Assembly: GCF_027111295.1 (NCBI RefSeq)
Contig: NZ_CP114287.1
Location: 3,224,001-3,288,000, forward strand
Reading direction: 5' to 3'
DNA length: 64,000 nucleotides
Origin: Flavobacterium gelatinilyticum
GTDB taxonomy: Bacteria > Bacteroidota > Bacteroidia > Flavobacteriales > Flavobacteriaceae
Position numbers and translations under genes: made by a program. Below the pieces are notes generated by a model, which searched no databases, was not told where the DNA came from, and worked only from the letters and a program-made list of their open reading frames with translations. Numbering within the stretch: the first letter of the stretch is position 1; each line of letters begins with the position of its first letter. This document shows, one piece after another, positions 9,301-20,295 of the stretch.

Positions 9301-9584
9301 AGGGAATATACACTTCGCCTTATGGTTCTGATTTATGGCTGGAAGATGGTTCATTTATCCGTTTAGACAATCTTACTGCCGGATACAGTTTCCGTTTTAC
9401 AGATAAATATATTGATTCTATCAGACTTTCACTTACAGGAAACAACCTATTCCTGATAACCGATTACACAGGTATGGACCCTGAATTGAACGTAAGCGGC
9501 AGCGGCGAAAGCTTTGGTGGCGATAAAGGAATTTATCCTCGTACCAGAAGTGTCGCGTTTGGTTTGACTGTAAAATTTAAATAG
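6321..9584 (+). CDS. susC: SusC/RagA-type TonB-dependent outer membrane transporter with STN signalling domain
   Basis: 1087 residues. After a long signal sequence (ending near TYAQ, about residue 42) comes an STN domain (about 48-118, STIEKVIETIEQKTDFRFIY), then a carboxypeptidase-like regulatory domain (about 129-205, VSGVITDENGLPLPGASV and VSFVGYKEKKV), the plug with the SusC signature (EIVVVGYGTT, SGKAAGVNI, PLVVVDGI, ILKDASATAIYGSRGA) and a beta barrel to the C-terminus. It imports oligosaccharides together with SusD. The STN domain is the part that signals to FecR, so this SusC is both transporter and sensor. It ends 9 bases before susD. The substrate, probably malto-oligosaccharides, is inferred from the GH13 and GH97 genes. 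Confidence 0.97.
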   Translation: MKKKSKNNGFLYSLFQNDLKLKLTTLLLLVAMFNIRGNTYAQKTKVTLELNNSTIEKVIETIEQKTDFRFIYKLNDIDLDRTVSISVKDQSIYVVLDKLFKGTPTEFKIRDTQIILKKPELKTQIIEYQKQTVSGVITDENGLPLPGASVLEEGTKNGMVTDFDGKYKLTVESSQSVIIVSFVGYKEKKVTANQNVINIQMFPDATDLQEIVVVGYGTTAKRDVTGAVSSISSKDMNQGAIVNPLQLISGKAAGVNITQTGSEPGSVPSVRIRGISSLIGGSDPLVVVDGIQGNMDLLNQVPPSEIETFDILKDASATAIYGSRGAPGVIIVTTKKNKAGRTTMEYIGSTALDFIPKKLDMLSADEWWTAAKSVGVPASANHGSDTDWYGLLTRTGITQTHTLSFGGGTDKFNYRASLTAIMQDGVVINSSSQKYIGRIQATQLAFDDKLKLTFNLNTGVNNTTNSIQSIGTAAFTSNLITNAYLMRPTDPVYNTDGTYFSDPNVFQYLNPYAAAQTTTSEDQNDNLFGSLKADLDLAKGLTANWFGSWRKTNTTRGYFQPVESTAAYAIDQRGFANIKNERQNEKLTNFSLNYKRTFGIHNINILGLYEWQNQTYQGNYAQARGFMNDKTTYNALQLGDLSKVRPGDIESYKNDRSLVSFLGRVNYSLLDRYLLTASIRRDGSSVFGVNNKWGDFPSASAAWQINKESFMQNQTLFDELKLRAGYGVTGNQQGLLPHQSISLVGNSGIVYFGGQPITNYSVKQNANADLKWETKKQTNLGLDFALLNNRLRGTVDVYTSTTENLLFNYVVPQPPFPHKDIRANVGSISNKGLEISLAYDLIKTENSTLTLAGNVSFMKNEVLNLSGSINGIPLNTDYVGWGAENSYLVKGKPVGAFYILEHTGKNGNNVETVLDRNGDGVIDQGTRSADRYYAGSALPTYTFSFNPTYRYKNFDASMLLRGSGGNKIYNGLRSNLSRMENIGKSNILASAVEQGIYTSPYGSDLWLEDGSFIRLDNLTAGYSFRFTDKYIDSIRLSLTGNNLFLITDYTGMDPELNVSGSGESFGGDKGIYPRTRSVAFGLTVKFK

Positions 9585-9593
9585 TAAAAGAAG

Positions 9594-11111
9594 ATGAAAA
9601 TTAAAAATATAATATTAGCAGGAAGCGTTTGTTTCCTGACACTTTTCGGCTGTACAGATATTGATGAAAATGTATACGACAAATATCCGGCAGATGAATT
9701 TTACGGAACTCCGGAAGGAGCAGATATTGCGCTTGCCAATGTATACGCACAGATTCCGGGAGAATTTACAAGAGAAGATGCGCCTGGTGTAGGATACGCC
9801 GGAGCAGATAACGGCTGGTACGATATGAATTGCATGTCTTCTGACGAACAGGTTATTCCGCATAGAAATACCGGTGACTGGCAGCAGGATTTTGCCCGTT
9901 TGCACAAACACGAATGGCTGCCAACAGATGCCATTATCAATAATACCTGGAACTGGTTATACAAAGCCGTTTTCAATGCCAATTTAGCGGTTAGTTTATT
10001 AGAAAAATCAGAAGCTGATACTTCCAAAATTGCCGAAGCCAAAGTATTACGAGCTTTCTTCTACTATTTATTGATTGATGATTACGGTGATGTTCCTTTC
10101 TTTACAGACAATAATACTACTGTTGACAAAATACCACAGGCCGGCCGTAAGGAGATTTTCGATTTTATTGTAAAAGAATTAAACGATAATATTGAACTTT
10201 TATCAGGTACAAAAGGCGGTAATTACTACGGAAGATTCAATAAATGGGCTGGTTACACTTTATTGGCAAAAGTATACTTAAATGCTCAGGTATATACCGG
10301 AACGCCAAAATGGAACGAATGTTTAGAAGCTTGTAACAAAGTAGGCGACGGCGGATTCAAATTGCATTCCGGTGAAGCAGATCCTCTAAATCCGCTTGGA
10401 AGTAAATATTATGAATTATTTGGCGATGTGCTTCCGGACGACGAAACTATTCTGCCTATCTACGCTACACTTGATATTGTATCACGTAACGTATATGCCG
10501 TTCGCAGTTTATACGGTCTTCATGCCCAAAACTTATTTGGCTTCAGCGGCTGGAACGGTACAATTGTTCCTAAAGATTTTTACTTAAAATACGCTGCAAA
10601 CGACATCCGCAGAAATCAGTTTTTAGTGGGCGAACAGCCAGGAGGATTCAATTATACGCTTAATGTTTCATCATTAGACAATCCCGGAGCGGGTCCTCAG
10701 GAAGGAGTTCGTAACGTGAAATTCTATCCAGCAGCGCCAAGAACAGGAGGCGGTGCATCTAACGATTTCCCAATTTTTAGATATGCCGATGTTCTTTTAA
10801 TGATTGCCGAATGTCATGCTCGTTTAGGAAATGCCGGTGCTGCAAAACCTTTTATCGACCAGATCAGACAGCGCGCCGGATTAGATGCTTTAGACCACGA
10901 TCCTACTCTTGAAGACATTTACAACGAAAGAGGATTCGAATTGAACTGGGAAGGACACAGAAGACAAGACATGATTCGTTTTGATAAATTCTTATTGGCA
11001 AACGAATTCAGACCTGCTTCTCCTGCTTTTAGAAAATTGTTCCCTATTCCAACTTCAGCTTTAAATGCCAATTTAAGTCTAAAACAAAACGAAGGATATC
11101 CTGGACGCTAA
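9594..11111 (+). CDS. susD: SusD-type starch-binding outer membrane lipoprotein
   Basis: 505 residues with a lipoprotein signal (LTLFGC, Cys20). The N-terminal region (DKYPADEFYGTPEGADIALANVY) and the TPR-like helices (AKVLRAFFYYLLIDDYGDVPFF), then the C-terminal FPIFRYADVLLMIAECHARLG and NERGFELNWEGHRRQDMIRF, are typical of the SusD/RagB family. It caps the SusC barrel like a lid and binds the glycan. It overlaps no gene and follows susC by 9 bases, so both are surely co-transcribed. Confidence 0.96.
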   Translation: MKIKNIILAGSVCFLTLFGCTDIDENVYDKYPADEFYGTPEGADIALANVYAQIPGEFTREDAPGVGYAGADNGWYDMNCMSSDEQVIPHRNTGDWQQDFARLHKHEWLPTDAIINNTWNWLYKAVFNANLAVSLLEKSEADTSKIAEAKVLRAFFYYLLIDDYGDVPFFTDNNTTVDKIPQAGRKEIFDFIVKELNDNIELLSGTKGGNYYGRFNKWAGYTLLAKVYLNAQVYTGTPKWNECLEACNKVGDGGFKLHSGEADPLNPLGSKYYELFGDVLPDDETILPIYATLDIVSRNVYAVRSLYGLHAQNLFGFSGWNGTIVPKDFYLKYAANDIRRNQFLVGEQPGGFNYTLNVSSLDNPGAGPQEGVRNVKFYPAAPRTGGGASNDFPIFRYADVLLMIAECHARLGNAGAAKPFIDQIRQRAGLDALDHDPTLEDIYNERGFELNWEGHRRQDMIRFDKFLLANEFRPASPAFRKLFPIPTSALNANLSLKQNEGYPGR

Positions 11112-11123
11112 AACGAAACTATC

Positions 11124-12206
11124 ATGAAAAAATATATAAATAAATTACTTTTATTAGGCGGTTTGCTTTTTATGGGTGCATCCTGCGAAAGCGGTGCCGA
11201 ATTAACGACATTGGCTTCTGTTAATTTTCCTTCCCAAATTACTGTTTCATCAAACACACTGGTTCTAAATGAAGATACAGCCGAAGATCAGATTTTACTC
11301 GTTTCATGGCCTTCTGTTTCTTTTCCAATTGAAGCTTCGGTTACGTATGCACTTCAGTTTGATGTCGTGGCAGACACAACAGGCAGCACAGCCTGGCAGA
11401 AAGCCAAAAGAGTTGAAGTTGGAACAGATGTTCTGAGCAAAACTTTAATTGGCAGAGATTTAAATAAAATAGCAACTGACTTAGGGCTTCAAATTGACAA
11501 AGAAGGAAAACTGGTCGTTCGTGTAGAAGCCGCTATGGATCATAAAATCTATTCAAAATCGGTTACGATAAACATTACACCTTACGAAAAAAGCGTAGTT
11601 TTTGGCGAAATTTATATGCCGGGAAGTTATCAGGGAGAATGGAATGTTGAAACCGCTGCTGCACTAACCGCGATTCAAAAAGGTGTTTATCAGGGCTACA
11701 TGACTGTTCCTGCCGGAGCAGGACTTGAGTTCAAATTGAATAACGAAAGAAACTGGGCGCAGTTTTACGGCGCAGGCAGTGCAAACGGCGACATCAAAAA
11801 CGGAAGTACTAAAGATTTTCTTCTTCCGGGCGCAGGTTCGTACCAGATCAAAGCCAATTTAAACACCTCAAAATGGACTGCAACACCGTATTCATGGGGA
11901 ATCGTGGGCGATGCAACTGCCGGAAGCTGGGATAACAGCACGCCAATGAATTACGATCATCAAACCAAAACGTGGAAAATTACTGTGAATCTTGTTCCCG
12001 GAAATGTGAAGTTCAGACTTAACAACAGCTGGACAATAAACTACGGGCCAAAAAACACGACAGACGGATTGGTTTATCTGGATGATCAGGGTTCTCATTA
12101 TGTTGGCGAAGGCGGTACTTATGAAATCACACTGCAAATAAATGATGTTGATCCCGCAAGTTCAGGATATCCTGCAACGGCTGTTTATACGGTAACCAAA
12201 AAATAG
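11124..12206 (+). CDS. SusE/SusF-like outer membrane starch-binding lipoprotein
   Basis: 360 residues, lipoprotein signal ending at Cys21 (FMGASC). Residues about 30-150 look like the immunoglobulin-like SusE N-terminal domain (LVSWPSVSFPIEASVTYALQ), followed by two beta-sandwich starch-binding modules: about 155-250 (MPGSYQGEWN, FKLNNERNWAQFYG) and about 254-345 (WGIVGDATAGSWDNSTPM, FRLNNSWTINYG). The paired W and FRLNN/FKLNN motifs recur in each module. These domains bind alpha-glucan on the cell surface and increase capture efficiency. It starts 12 bases after susD. Confidence 0.92.
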   Translation: MKKYINKLLLLGGLLFMGASCESGAELTTLASVNFPSQITVSSNTLVLNEDTAEDQILLVSWPSVSFPIEASVTYALQFDVVADTTGSTAWQKAKRVEVGTDVLSKTLIGRDLNKIATDLGLQIDKEGKLVVRVEAAMDHKIYSKSVTINITPYEKSVVFGEIYMPGSYQGEWNVETAAALTAIQKGVYQGYMTVPAGAGLEFKLNNERNWAQFYGAGSANGDIKNGSTKDFLLPGAGSYQIKANLNTSKWTATPYSWGIVGDATAGSWDNSTPMNYDHQTKTWKITVNLVPGNVKFRLNNSWTINYGPKNTTDGLVYLDDQGSHYVGEGGTYEITLQINDVDPASSGYPATAVYTVTKK

Positions 12207-12237
12207 ATAAAAATTAAGTTTAGTTTGGTTTGAGTTT

Positions 12238-12265
12238 ACCTGTCTTTTTACTTCGAAAGGCAGGT
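12238..12265 (+). promoter_or_regulatory. Intra-operon hairpin between susE-like and amylase genes
   Basis: acctgtcttt and aaaggcaggt pair with one G-T over an 8-base loop. No good T tract follows, so it may be a weak attenuator or an mRNA-stabilising 3' end that separates binding-protein expression from enzyme expression. Confidence 0.5.
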
Positions 12266-12296
12266 TACTTCTCAACCATTTAAAAATATAAAAATT

Positions 12297-13682
12297 ATGA
12301 AATTTAATATCAAAATCATTTACGCATTCGTATTTGCCTTAGCATTTGTTTCCTGCAGCTCTTCGGATGACGATACAAGCAAGGAACCGGTTTCGCCATA
12401 CACGCAATATGGTGCTTCATTTGAAAAAATGCCAAAGAAAGAAGATGCCATAATCTATCAGGTAAACATTCGTGCTTTTAGTCAGGCCGGAACATTAAAA
12501 GGCGTTCAGGACCGACTTTCTCAAATTCAGGAATTGGGTGCAAATGTCATTTACTTAATGCCCGTTTTTCCTGTTGGAAAAGAAAGAGCAACCGGAGAGC
12601 TGGGATCTCCTTACGCTGTAAAAGATTACAAAGCCGTAAATCCCGATTTTGGAACCTTACAAGACCTTCAGACTTTAGTCGAAGAAGCTCACAAGAAAAA
12701 TATGGCCGTTATTCTGGACTGGGTTGCTAACCACACTGCTTGGGACAACGCCTGGATTACACAGCATCCTGACTGGTATCAAAAAGATGCAGACGGTAAA
12801 ATTATAATTCCGCCGGGAACCAATTATAATGATGTGGCACAGTTAAACTTCGAAAATACCGAAATGAAAGACGCCATGATCGACGCTATGTCTTACTGGG
12901 TTTACAATGCCAATATAGACGGTTTCAGATGCGATTATGCTGATTTTGTTCCGAATAATTTCTGGACAGATGCCATAACAAAACTTCGAAAAATCAAAAA
13001 GAACCAGAATATCTTAATGCTGGCCGAAGGTTCAAAATTTAACCACTTTGCATCGGGCTTTGATTATACTTTTGGTTTCAATTTCTTTTCTACGATAGAG
13101 AAGCTTTTCAAAGAAAACAAACCAGCCACTACTATTCAGGATTCGAATGCAACAGAATATGCAAACATTTACAATCCGGCAGACAGAGTAGTTCGATACA
13201 CCACCAATCACGACGTGAACTTCAGCGACGGAACGCCGCTGGAACTTTTTGGAGGTAAAAAAGGCTCTATGGCTATGTTTGTTGTTGCTGCATATTTAAA
13301 ATCGGTTCCGATGATTTACAACGGACAGGAAATTGGGTTCGACAAAAGACTAAACTATTTCGCCAGAACACCAATTGACTGGTCAACGGCCGATACTGAA
13401 ATGCTGAGCGAATACAAAAAAATCATCGCTTTCAGAAACACCAGTAAAGCCATTAAAACAGGAGAATTTACAGGTTACAGCAGTGACGCCGTTAGTGCGT
13501 TTACGATGGTAAAAGACGGTGAAAAAGTTTTTGTGCTTTCTAACCTTACCAATTCGACTGTAAAACAACTTATTCCGGCGACATTAAAAGGAAACTGGAA
13601 AGATGCTTTCAGCGGAGCGGCAGTAGTGGTTGGTGCCGATATAACCCTTGAGCCTTTTCAGTACATTATATTAAAAAATTAA
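12297..13682 (+). CDS. Surface alpha-amylase family GH13 lipoprotein
   Basis: 461 residues; lipoprotein signal with Cys20 (LAFVSC) followed by an acidic stretch SSSDDD, a pattern associated with surface export of lipoproteins in Bacteroidetes. The GH13 motifs are intact: DWVANH (141-146), nucleophile D213 in GFRCDYADF, acid/base E244 in MLAEGS, and D306 in TTNHDVNF. It hydrolyses alpha-1,4 links of starch or related glucans; the compact size and lack of extra carbohydrate-binding modules fit a partner of SusD/SusE that carry the binding. Exact specificity (starch, pullulan, maltodextrin) cannot be read from sequence. Confidence 0.95.
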   Translation: MKFNIKIIYAFVFALAFVSCSSSDDDTSKEPVSPYTQYGASFEKMPKKEDAIIYQVNIRAFSQAGTLKGVQDRLSQIQELGANVIYLMPVFPVGKERATGELGSPYAVKDYKAVNPDFGTLQDLQTLVEEAHKKNMAVILDWVANHTAWDNAWITQHPDWYQKDADGKIIIPPGTNYNDVAQLNFENTEMKDAMIDAMSYWVYNANIDGFRCDYADFVPNNFWTDAITKLRKIKKNQNILMLAEGSKFNHFASGFDYTFGFNFFSTIEKLFKENKPATTIQDSNATEYANIYNPADRVVRYTTNHDVNFSDGTPLELFGGKKGSMAMFVVAAYLKSVPMIYNGQEIGFDKRLNYFARTPIDWSTADTEMLSEYKKIIAFRNTSKAIKTGEFTGYSSDAVSAFTMVKDGEKVFVLSNLTNSTVKQLIPATLKGNWKDAFSGAAVVVGADITLEPFQYIILKN

Positions 13683-13708
13683 TATTCCCATGCAGCTTTA
13701 AAGCTTAA

Positions 13709-15907
<2,199 letters not shown>

Positions 15908-15930
15908 AATTTAGTTGTTTAACTAAGTAG

Positions 15931-15968
15931 AAATGGCGCAGGAAAATTTCTTGCGCCATTTTTTATTT
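15931..15968 (+). terminator. Terminator closing the glucan utilization operon
   Basis: aaatggcgca and tgcgccattt form a GC-rich stem with an 11-base internal loop, followed by a long T-rich tract. It ends about 65 bases from the mfd stop on the other strand. Confidence 0.85.
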
Positions 15969-16007
15969 TTTTTTCATCACAAACTATTTAAAGAATCTGC
16001 CTAAAAT

Positions 16008-16026
16008 AAATTCGTGAATTCGCGGC
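16008..16026. repeat. Copy of the aattcgtgaattcgcggc repeat family
   Basis: aaattcgtgaattcgcggc is nearly identical (17-18 of 19 bases) to both arms of the inverted repeat at 57329-57377 and resembles the sequence at 20062-20080. It lies just after the mfd stop. It is a scattered intergenic element of this genome. Confidence 0.6.
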
Positions 16027-16034
16027 TGTTATTT

Positions 16035-19000
16035 TTACTCCTCAAACAATTCCATCAACTCCAGCGCTCGTTTTATTGACTTCACATTTTCAAAAGTCAA
16101 TAACAAACGTAATCCGTTTACGGTTTGTTTTTCTTTCATTTTACAAAGCGTACTTTGTTTTTGAACGAAGTTTAAAACTTTTCTAAACTTAGCAGATTGA
16201 TAATAATCAGACTGTTGATCCGAAACAAAATAACCAATCATTTTACCTTGTTTCAAGACTAATTTCTCGATTCCGACTCTTGTTGCAATCCATTTAATGC
16301 GGATGCTGTTTAATAAAGCAACAGCAGGTTTTGGCAATGGCCCGAAACGGTCAATTAGTTTTTTCTCAAATTCCTGCAAACCGGCTTCGTCTTTTATTGC
16401 GCCCAATTCGTTGTATAAAACCAAACGTTCAGAAACGTTATTGATATATTCATCCGGGAATAATAATTCGAAATCAGCATCGATTTGAATGTCTTTTACG
16501 TATTCTTTCGTGTCGATATCATTTTCTTCCGGATATAAATCTTTGAATTCATTTTCCTTCAATTCTTCAATTGCCTCGTTCATGATTTTTTGGTAGGTAT
16601 CAAAACCAATTTCGTTAATGAAACCGCTTTGTTCGCCGCCTAATAAATCTCCTGCACCGCGAATCTCCAAATCTTTCATCGCAATATTAAAACCGCTTCC
16701 CAATTCGCTGAATTGCTCCAAAGCCTGAATACGTTTTCTGGCATCTTCGGTCATTGATGAATACGGCGGACAGATGAAATAACAGAATGCTTTCTTGTTG
16801 CTTCGCCCTACTCGACCACGCATTTGATGCAAATCTGATAATCCGAAATTATTGGCGTTATTGATAAAAATCGTGTTGGCATTTGGAACGTCCAATCCAC
16901 TTTCGATAATCGTTGTGGCAACCAAAACATCAAAATCTCCGTTCATGAAACCTAACATCAATTCTTCGAGTTTTGCGCCGTCCATTTGCCCGTGACCAAT
17001 TCCGACTCTTGCATTTGGAACCAATCGCTGAATCATTCCTGCCACTTCTTTTATATTTTCGATTCGGTTGTTGATAAAGAAAACCTGTCCGTTTCGTTGA
17101 ATTTCATACGAAATCGCATCTCGGATAATTTCTTCATTAAAACCAACCACATTCGTTTCAATCGGATAACGATTTGGCGGAGGCGTCGTAATTACCGATA
17201 AATCTCGAGCCGCCATTAATGAAAACTGCAACGTTCTTGGAATTGGTGTTGCTGTTAACGTCAGCGTGTCAACATTTGCAGCAATAGTTTTCAATTTATC
17301 TTTTACGTTTACTCCAAACTTTTGTTCCTCATCGACAATCAATAAACCTAAGTCTTTAAAAACTACATTTTTGTTTACCAATTGATGCGTTCCAATTACA
17401 ATATCCAGTTTTCCTTCGGCTAAATCTTTTAACGTTTGTGTTTTTTGTTTTGCCGTTCTAAATCTATTTAAATACCCAATTGAAACCGGCATATCTTTTA
17501 AACGTTCCGAAAAAGTTCTATAATGCTGATACGCCAAAATCGTTGTTGGAACCAAAACCGCAACTTGTTTACTGTTGTCAACCGCTTTAAAAGCAGCACG
17601 AATCGCAACCTCAGTTTTTCCGAAACCAACATCACCACAAACCAAACGATCCATTGGACGATCGCTTTCCATATCGGCTTTTACTTCTGCCGTTGATTTC
17701 ATTTGGTCTGGCGTATCTTCGTAAATAAACGAACTTTCTAATTCGTTTTGAAGATAACTGTCCGGCGCAAACTGAAAACCTTTTTCCAAACGACGTTTTG
17801 CATACAATTGAATCAAATTGAACGCAATATGTTTTACCCTCGCTTTGGTTTTCTGTTTTAAAACTTTCCAAGCGTTCGATCCAAGTTTATAAATTTTCGG
17901 CGGAGTTCCGTCTTTTCCGTTGTATTTTGAGATTTTGTGAAGCGAGTGAATGCTCACGTACACAATATCATTGTCGGCATAAACCAATTTTATGGCTTCC
18001 TGAGTTTTGCCTTCAACCTGAATTTTCTGCAATCCGCCAAACTTCCCGATTCCGTGATCAATATGTGTTACATAATCACCTACGGAAAGTGCAGTTAATT
18101 CTTTTAAAGTGATATTCTGCTTTTTCGAATATCCGTTTTTGATGTTGAATTTATGATAACGTTCAAAAATCTGATGATCGGTATAAGCCGTTATTTGATT
18201 TTCTTCATCAATAAATCCCTGATACAGAGGCAACACAATGGTATTATATTGCTTTCTGATATTTTCTGAATTCGCTTCGTCTAAGCTTTCAAAAATATCA
18301 TGAAAACGTTTTGCCTGTGTTTCATTCGAACAAAACAGATAATTGATATATCCGTTAAAATGATTTTCACTCAAATTATTAAGCAATAAATCAAATTGTT
18401 TATTGAATGATGGTTGAGGCTGAATATGAAATTCGAATTTTTTAGTGGTTTTATAAACGGGTCTTGAAGCCAATTCTACAACTGAAAAGTCCAAAGATCT
18501 TTTTATAAACGAAGCCTGATTTAAGAACAATTGTTCCGGCGCCGCGTGTTTTATTTCTTTCGAAAGTTTCTCAAAAGCTTCTTCTGCTCTTGCAAATTGT
18601 TTGTCCAACTGACTAAAAAGTCCTTCGGTATTTTGAATGAAAAGAACTGTTTTTTCGGCAATATAATCTAAAAAGCTTTCGCGGTTTTCCTGAAAAAGTT
18701 TGTTTTCAACATTCGGGATAATCGTGATTTTTTTATGGGTTTCTACCGATAATTGCGTTTCAACATCAAAAGTTCTAATGCTGTCTACTTCATTTCCGAA
18801 AAACTCAATTCTGTATGGATGATCATTTGAAAATGAGAATACATCGACAATTCCTCCGCGGACTGAAAATTCTCCAGGTTCTGTAATGAAATCTACTCTT
18901 TTGAATTCGTATTCAAATAAAACTTCGTTGATAAAATCAATTGAAATTTTATCGTTTAAAGCGACTTTCAAAGTGTTTTTATCGAGTTCTCTTCTCGTAA

Positions 19001-19400
19001 CTACTTTCTCAAAAAGTGCCTCCGGATACGTAACAATTACGGCTGGTTTTTTTCTTGAATTAATTCGGTTTAAAACCTCAGCGCGAAGCAAAACATTCGC
19101 ATTATCGGTTTCATCAATCTGGTACGGACGACGAAATGAAGCGGGATAAAACAATACGTCCTGCTCGCCAATCATCTGCTCCAGATCGTTCAGATAATAT
19201 GCAGCTTCTTCTTTATTGTCTAAAACAATTAAAAAAGGCAATTCGGTTTTTCTGAAAACGGAACGTATAATAAATGAAACAGCAGATCCTAATAATCCGC
19301 TGATGTTCATTTTTACTTGATTTCCTTCCAGTAAAGCCGAAGCAATCTGCTGTGCTTTAGGCAGATTATCGTATGTTGTATATAAGGCGTTTTTACTCAA
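16035..19400 (-). CDS. mfd: Transcription-repair coupling factor Mfd
   Basis: 1121 residues, full length. N-terminal UvrB-homology modules, the RNA polymerase interacting CarD-like domain (ALSVGDYVTHIDHGIGKFGG), then the RecG-like ATPase with Walker A GDVGFGKTEVA and Walker B/DEEQ (LLIVDEEQKFGV), the motif TATPIPRTLQ and the C-terminal TRCF domain. It removes stalled RNA polymerase at lesions and recruits UvrA. The best start is a TTG at 19400 that overlaps the last codons and the stop of the upstream lipoprotein gene (TTGAGTAA), which suggests translational coupling; the first in-frame ATG would remove 30 residues. Confidence 0.97.
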   Translation of the reverse strand: MSKNALYTTYDNLPKAQQIASALLEGNQVKMNISGLLGSAVSFIIRSVFRKTELPFLIVLDNKEEAAYYLNDLEQMIGEQDVLFYPASFRRPYQIDETDNANVLLRAEVLNRINSRKKPAVIVTYPEALFEKVVTRRELDKNTLKVALNDKISIDFINEVLFEYEFKRVDFITEPGEFSVRGGIVDVFSFSNDHPYRIEFFGNEVDSIRTFDVETQLSVETHKKITIIPNVENKLFQENRESFLDYIAEKTVLFIQNTEGLFSQLDKQFARAEEAFEKLSKEIKHAAPEQLFLNQASFIKRSLDFSVVELASRPVYKTTKKFEFHIQPQPSFNKQFDLLLNNLSENHFNGYINYLFCSNETQAKRFHDIFESLDEANSENIRKQYNTIVLPLYQGFIDEENQITAYTDHQIFERYHKFNIKNGYSKKQNITLKELTALSVGDYVTHIDHGIGKFGGLQKIQVEGKTQEAIKLVYADNDIVYVSIHSLHKISKYNGKDGTPPKIYKLGSNAWKVLKQKTKARVKHIAFNLIQLYAKRRLEKGFQFAPDSYLQNELESSFIYEDTPDQMKSTAEVKADMESDRPMDRLVCGDVGFGKTEVAIRAAFKAVDNSKQVAVLVPTTILAYQHYRTFSERLKDMPVSIGYLNRFRTAKQKTQTLKDLAEGKLDIVIGTHQLVNKNVVFKDLGLLIVDEEQKFGVNVKDKLKTIAANVDTLTLTATPIPRTLQFSLMAARDLSVITTPPPNRYPIETNVVGFNEEIIRDAISYEIQRNGQVFFINNRIENIKEVAGMIQRLVPNARVGIGHGQMDGAKLEELMLGFMNGDFDVLVATTIIESGLDVPNANTIFINNANNFGLSDLHQMRGRVGRSNKKAFCYFICPPYSSMTEDARKRIQALEQFSELGSGFNIAMKDLEIRGAGDLLGGEQSGFINEIGFDTYQKIMNEAIEELKENEFKDLYPEENDIDTKEYVKDIQIDADFELLFPDEYINNVSERLVLYNELGAIKDEAGLQEFEKKLIDRFGPLPKPAVALLNSIRIKWIATRVGIEKLVLKQGKMIGYFVSDQQSDYYQSAKFRKVLNFVQKQSTLCKMKEKQTVNGLRLLLTFENVKSIKRALELMELFEE

Positions 19401-20001
19401 CTTTTGGTATATTTGGATCTAATGGCGGCGTAGAATTCGGAATTGCACGCGTTGTATCTAACATTTTTAAGAAATCAGCTTCTCCTTCTTCTTTTGGAAT
19501 TTTAGCTTTCTCAACAATTTTGTCCATTTGTCTTTCTAATGAAACCAGTTCTTTGTTGATTTCGCCAATTAAAAAAGCCACTTTATCATCCGGAATCTGG
19601 CTTAAATGAATAAACAAATCCATCATTTTGATTTTGGTAATCAAAATAGCGATTCGGCTTTTTATTTGCGGCTGATTAAACTGCTCCGGAATATTATTAT
19701 TTAAAGCGGTTGCTTTTTTGGCAATCGCTGCAGATTTTTTTTGAAAAGCTCCAATTGTTTTCCTTGGCTTATCGCCTATTTCCTTCAAAAAATCACGCCA
19801 TTCTGTCCATGATCTGGCGTTACTTTCAGAAACTTCATTAATAGGTTCATCGATAAAGATCCAGGCTTTATTGATGTTATTAAAAATCTTTTCTTTCTTT
19901 TTGGCTTCTTTTGCATTTTCGGCAAGACGTCTTTCGTTCTCATTCTGACACGATTGAAAAGCAAAAACCAAAAGCAGAAACAGGATTATTCTGTATTTCA
20001 T
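19393..20001 (-). CDS. Lipoprotein of unknown function upstream of mfd
   Basis: 202 residues. The signal (FAFQSC, Cys18) marks a lipoprotein. The mature part is almost all helical and charged: ENERRLAENAKEAKKKEKIF, KIKMMDLFIHLSQIPDDKVAF, INKELVSLERQMDKIVEKAK, with coiled-coil character and a proline-rich end. No known domain recognised. It overlaps the mfd start by 8 bases, so the two are co-transcribed, but a functional link with DNA repair is not evident. Confidence 0.8.
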   Translation of the reverse strand: MKYRIILFLLLVFAFQSCQNENERRLAENAKEAKKKEKIFNNINKAWIFIDEPINEVSESNARSWTEWRDFLKEIGDKPRKTIGAFQKKSAAIAKKATALNNNIPEQFNQPQIKSRIAILITKIKMMDLFIHLSQIPDDKVAFLIGEINKELVSLERQMDKIVEKAKIPKEEGEADFLKMLDTTRAIPNSTPPLDPNIPKVE

Positions 20002-20020
20002 TTCTTAAAATGTTAGGGCA

Positions 20021-20028
20021 CAAAGTTA
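20021..20028 (-). promoter_or_regulatory. Possible -7 element for the lipoprotein-mfd unit
   Basis: On the minus strand TAACTTTG fits TAnnTTTG, 20 bases before the lipoprotein ATG. No TTG at the standard distance was found. Confidence 0.4.
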
Positions 20029-20061
20029 CGAAGTAAATTTACAATTACGAATTGGGATTTT

Positions 20062-20080
20062 AGCCACGAATTCACGAATT
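20062..20080. repeat. Diverged copy of the cacgaattcacgaatt repeat
   Basis: agccacgaattcacgaatt is related to the elements at 16008 and 57329. The surrounding 20029-20260 is AT-rich with no supported gene. Confidence 0.5.
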
Positions 20081-20268
20081 TTTCTTTTCTAAAATCTCTA
20101 TCCGTAAAGCTTTTTAGTTTACTGCTTCTATGCGAATTTGATAATCTGCAGGCTGGTTTTAACTGATTACTGAATCGACCTCCAAAGAGAATAATATAAA
20201 AAACAATCTTTATCATTATTAATTTTATAATTTAATGTTTGAAAAAACCAAGATATTTGCGAAAACGT

Positions 20269-20276
20269 TATATTTG
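20269..20276 (+). promoter_or_regulatory. -7 element for the threonine dehydrogenase gene
   Basis: TATATTTG matches the Bacteroidetes -7 consensus and ends 19 bases before the ATG at 20296, which also argues against the longer TTG-initiated reading frame beginning at 20239. The -33 element is not obvious. Confidence 0.5.
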
Positions 20277-20295
20277 TAGCTCTAAAAAAACACAA

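Noticed and set aside
20013..20216. Minus-strand 67-codon frame upstream of the mfd unit
   Set aside because: It overlaps the likely promoter and a repeat copy and has no recognisable composition of a protein.
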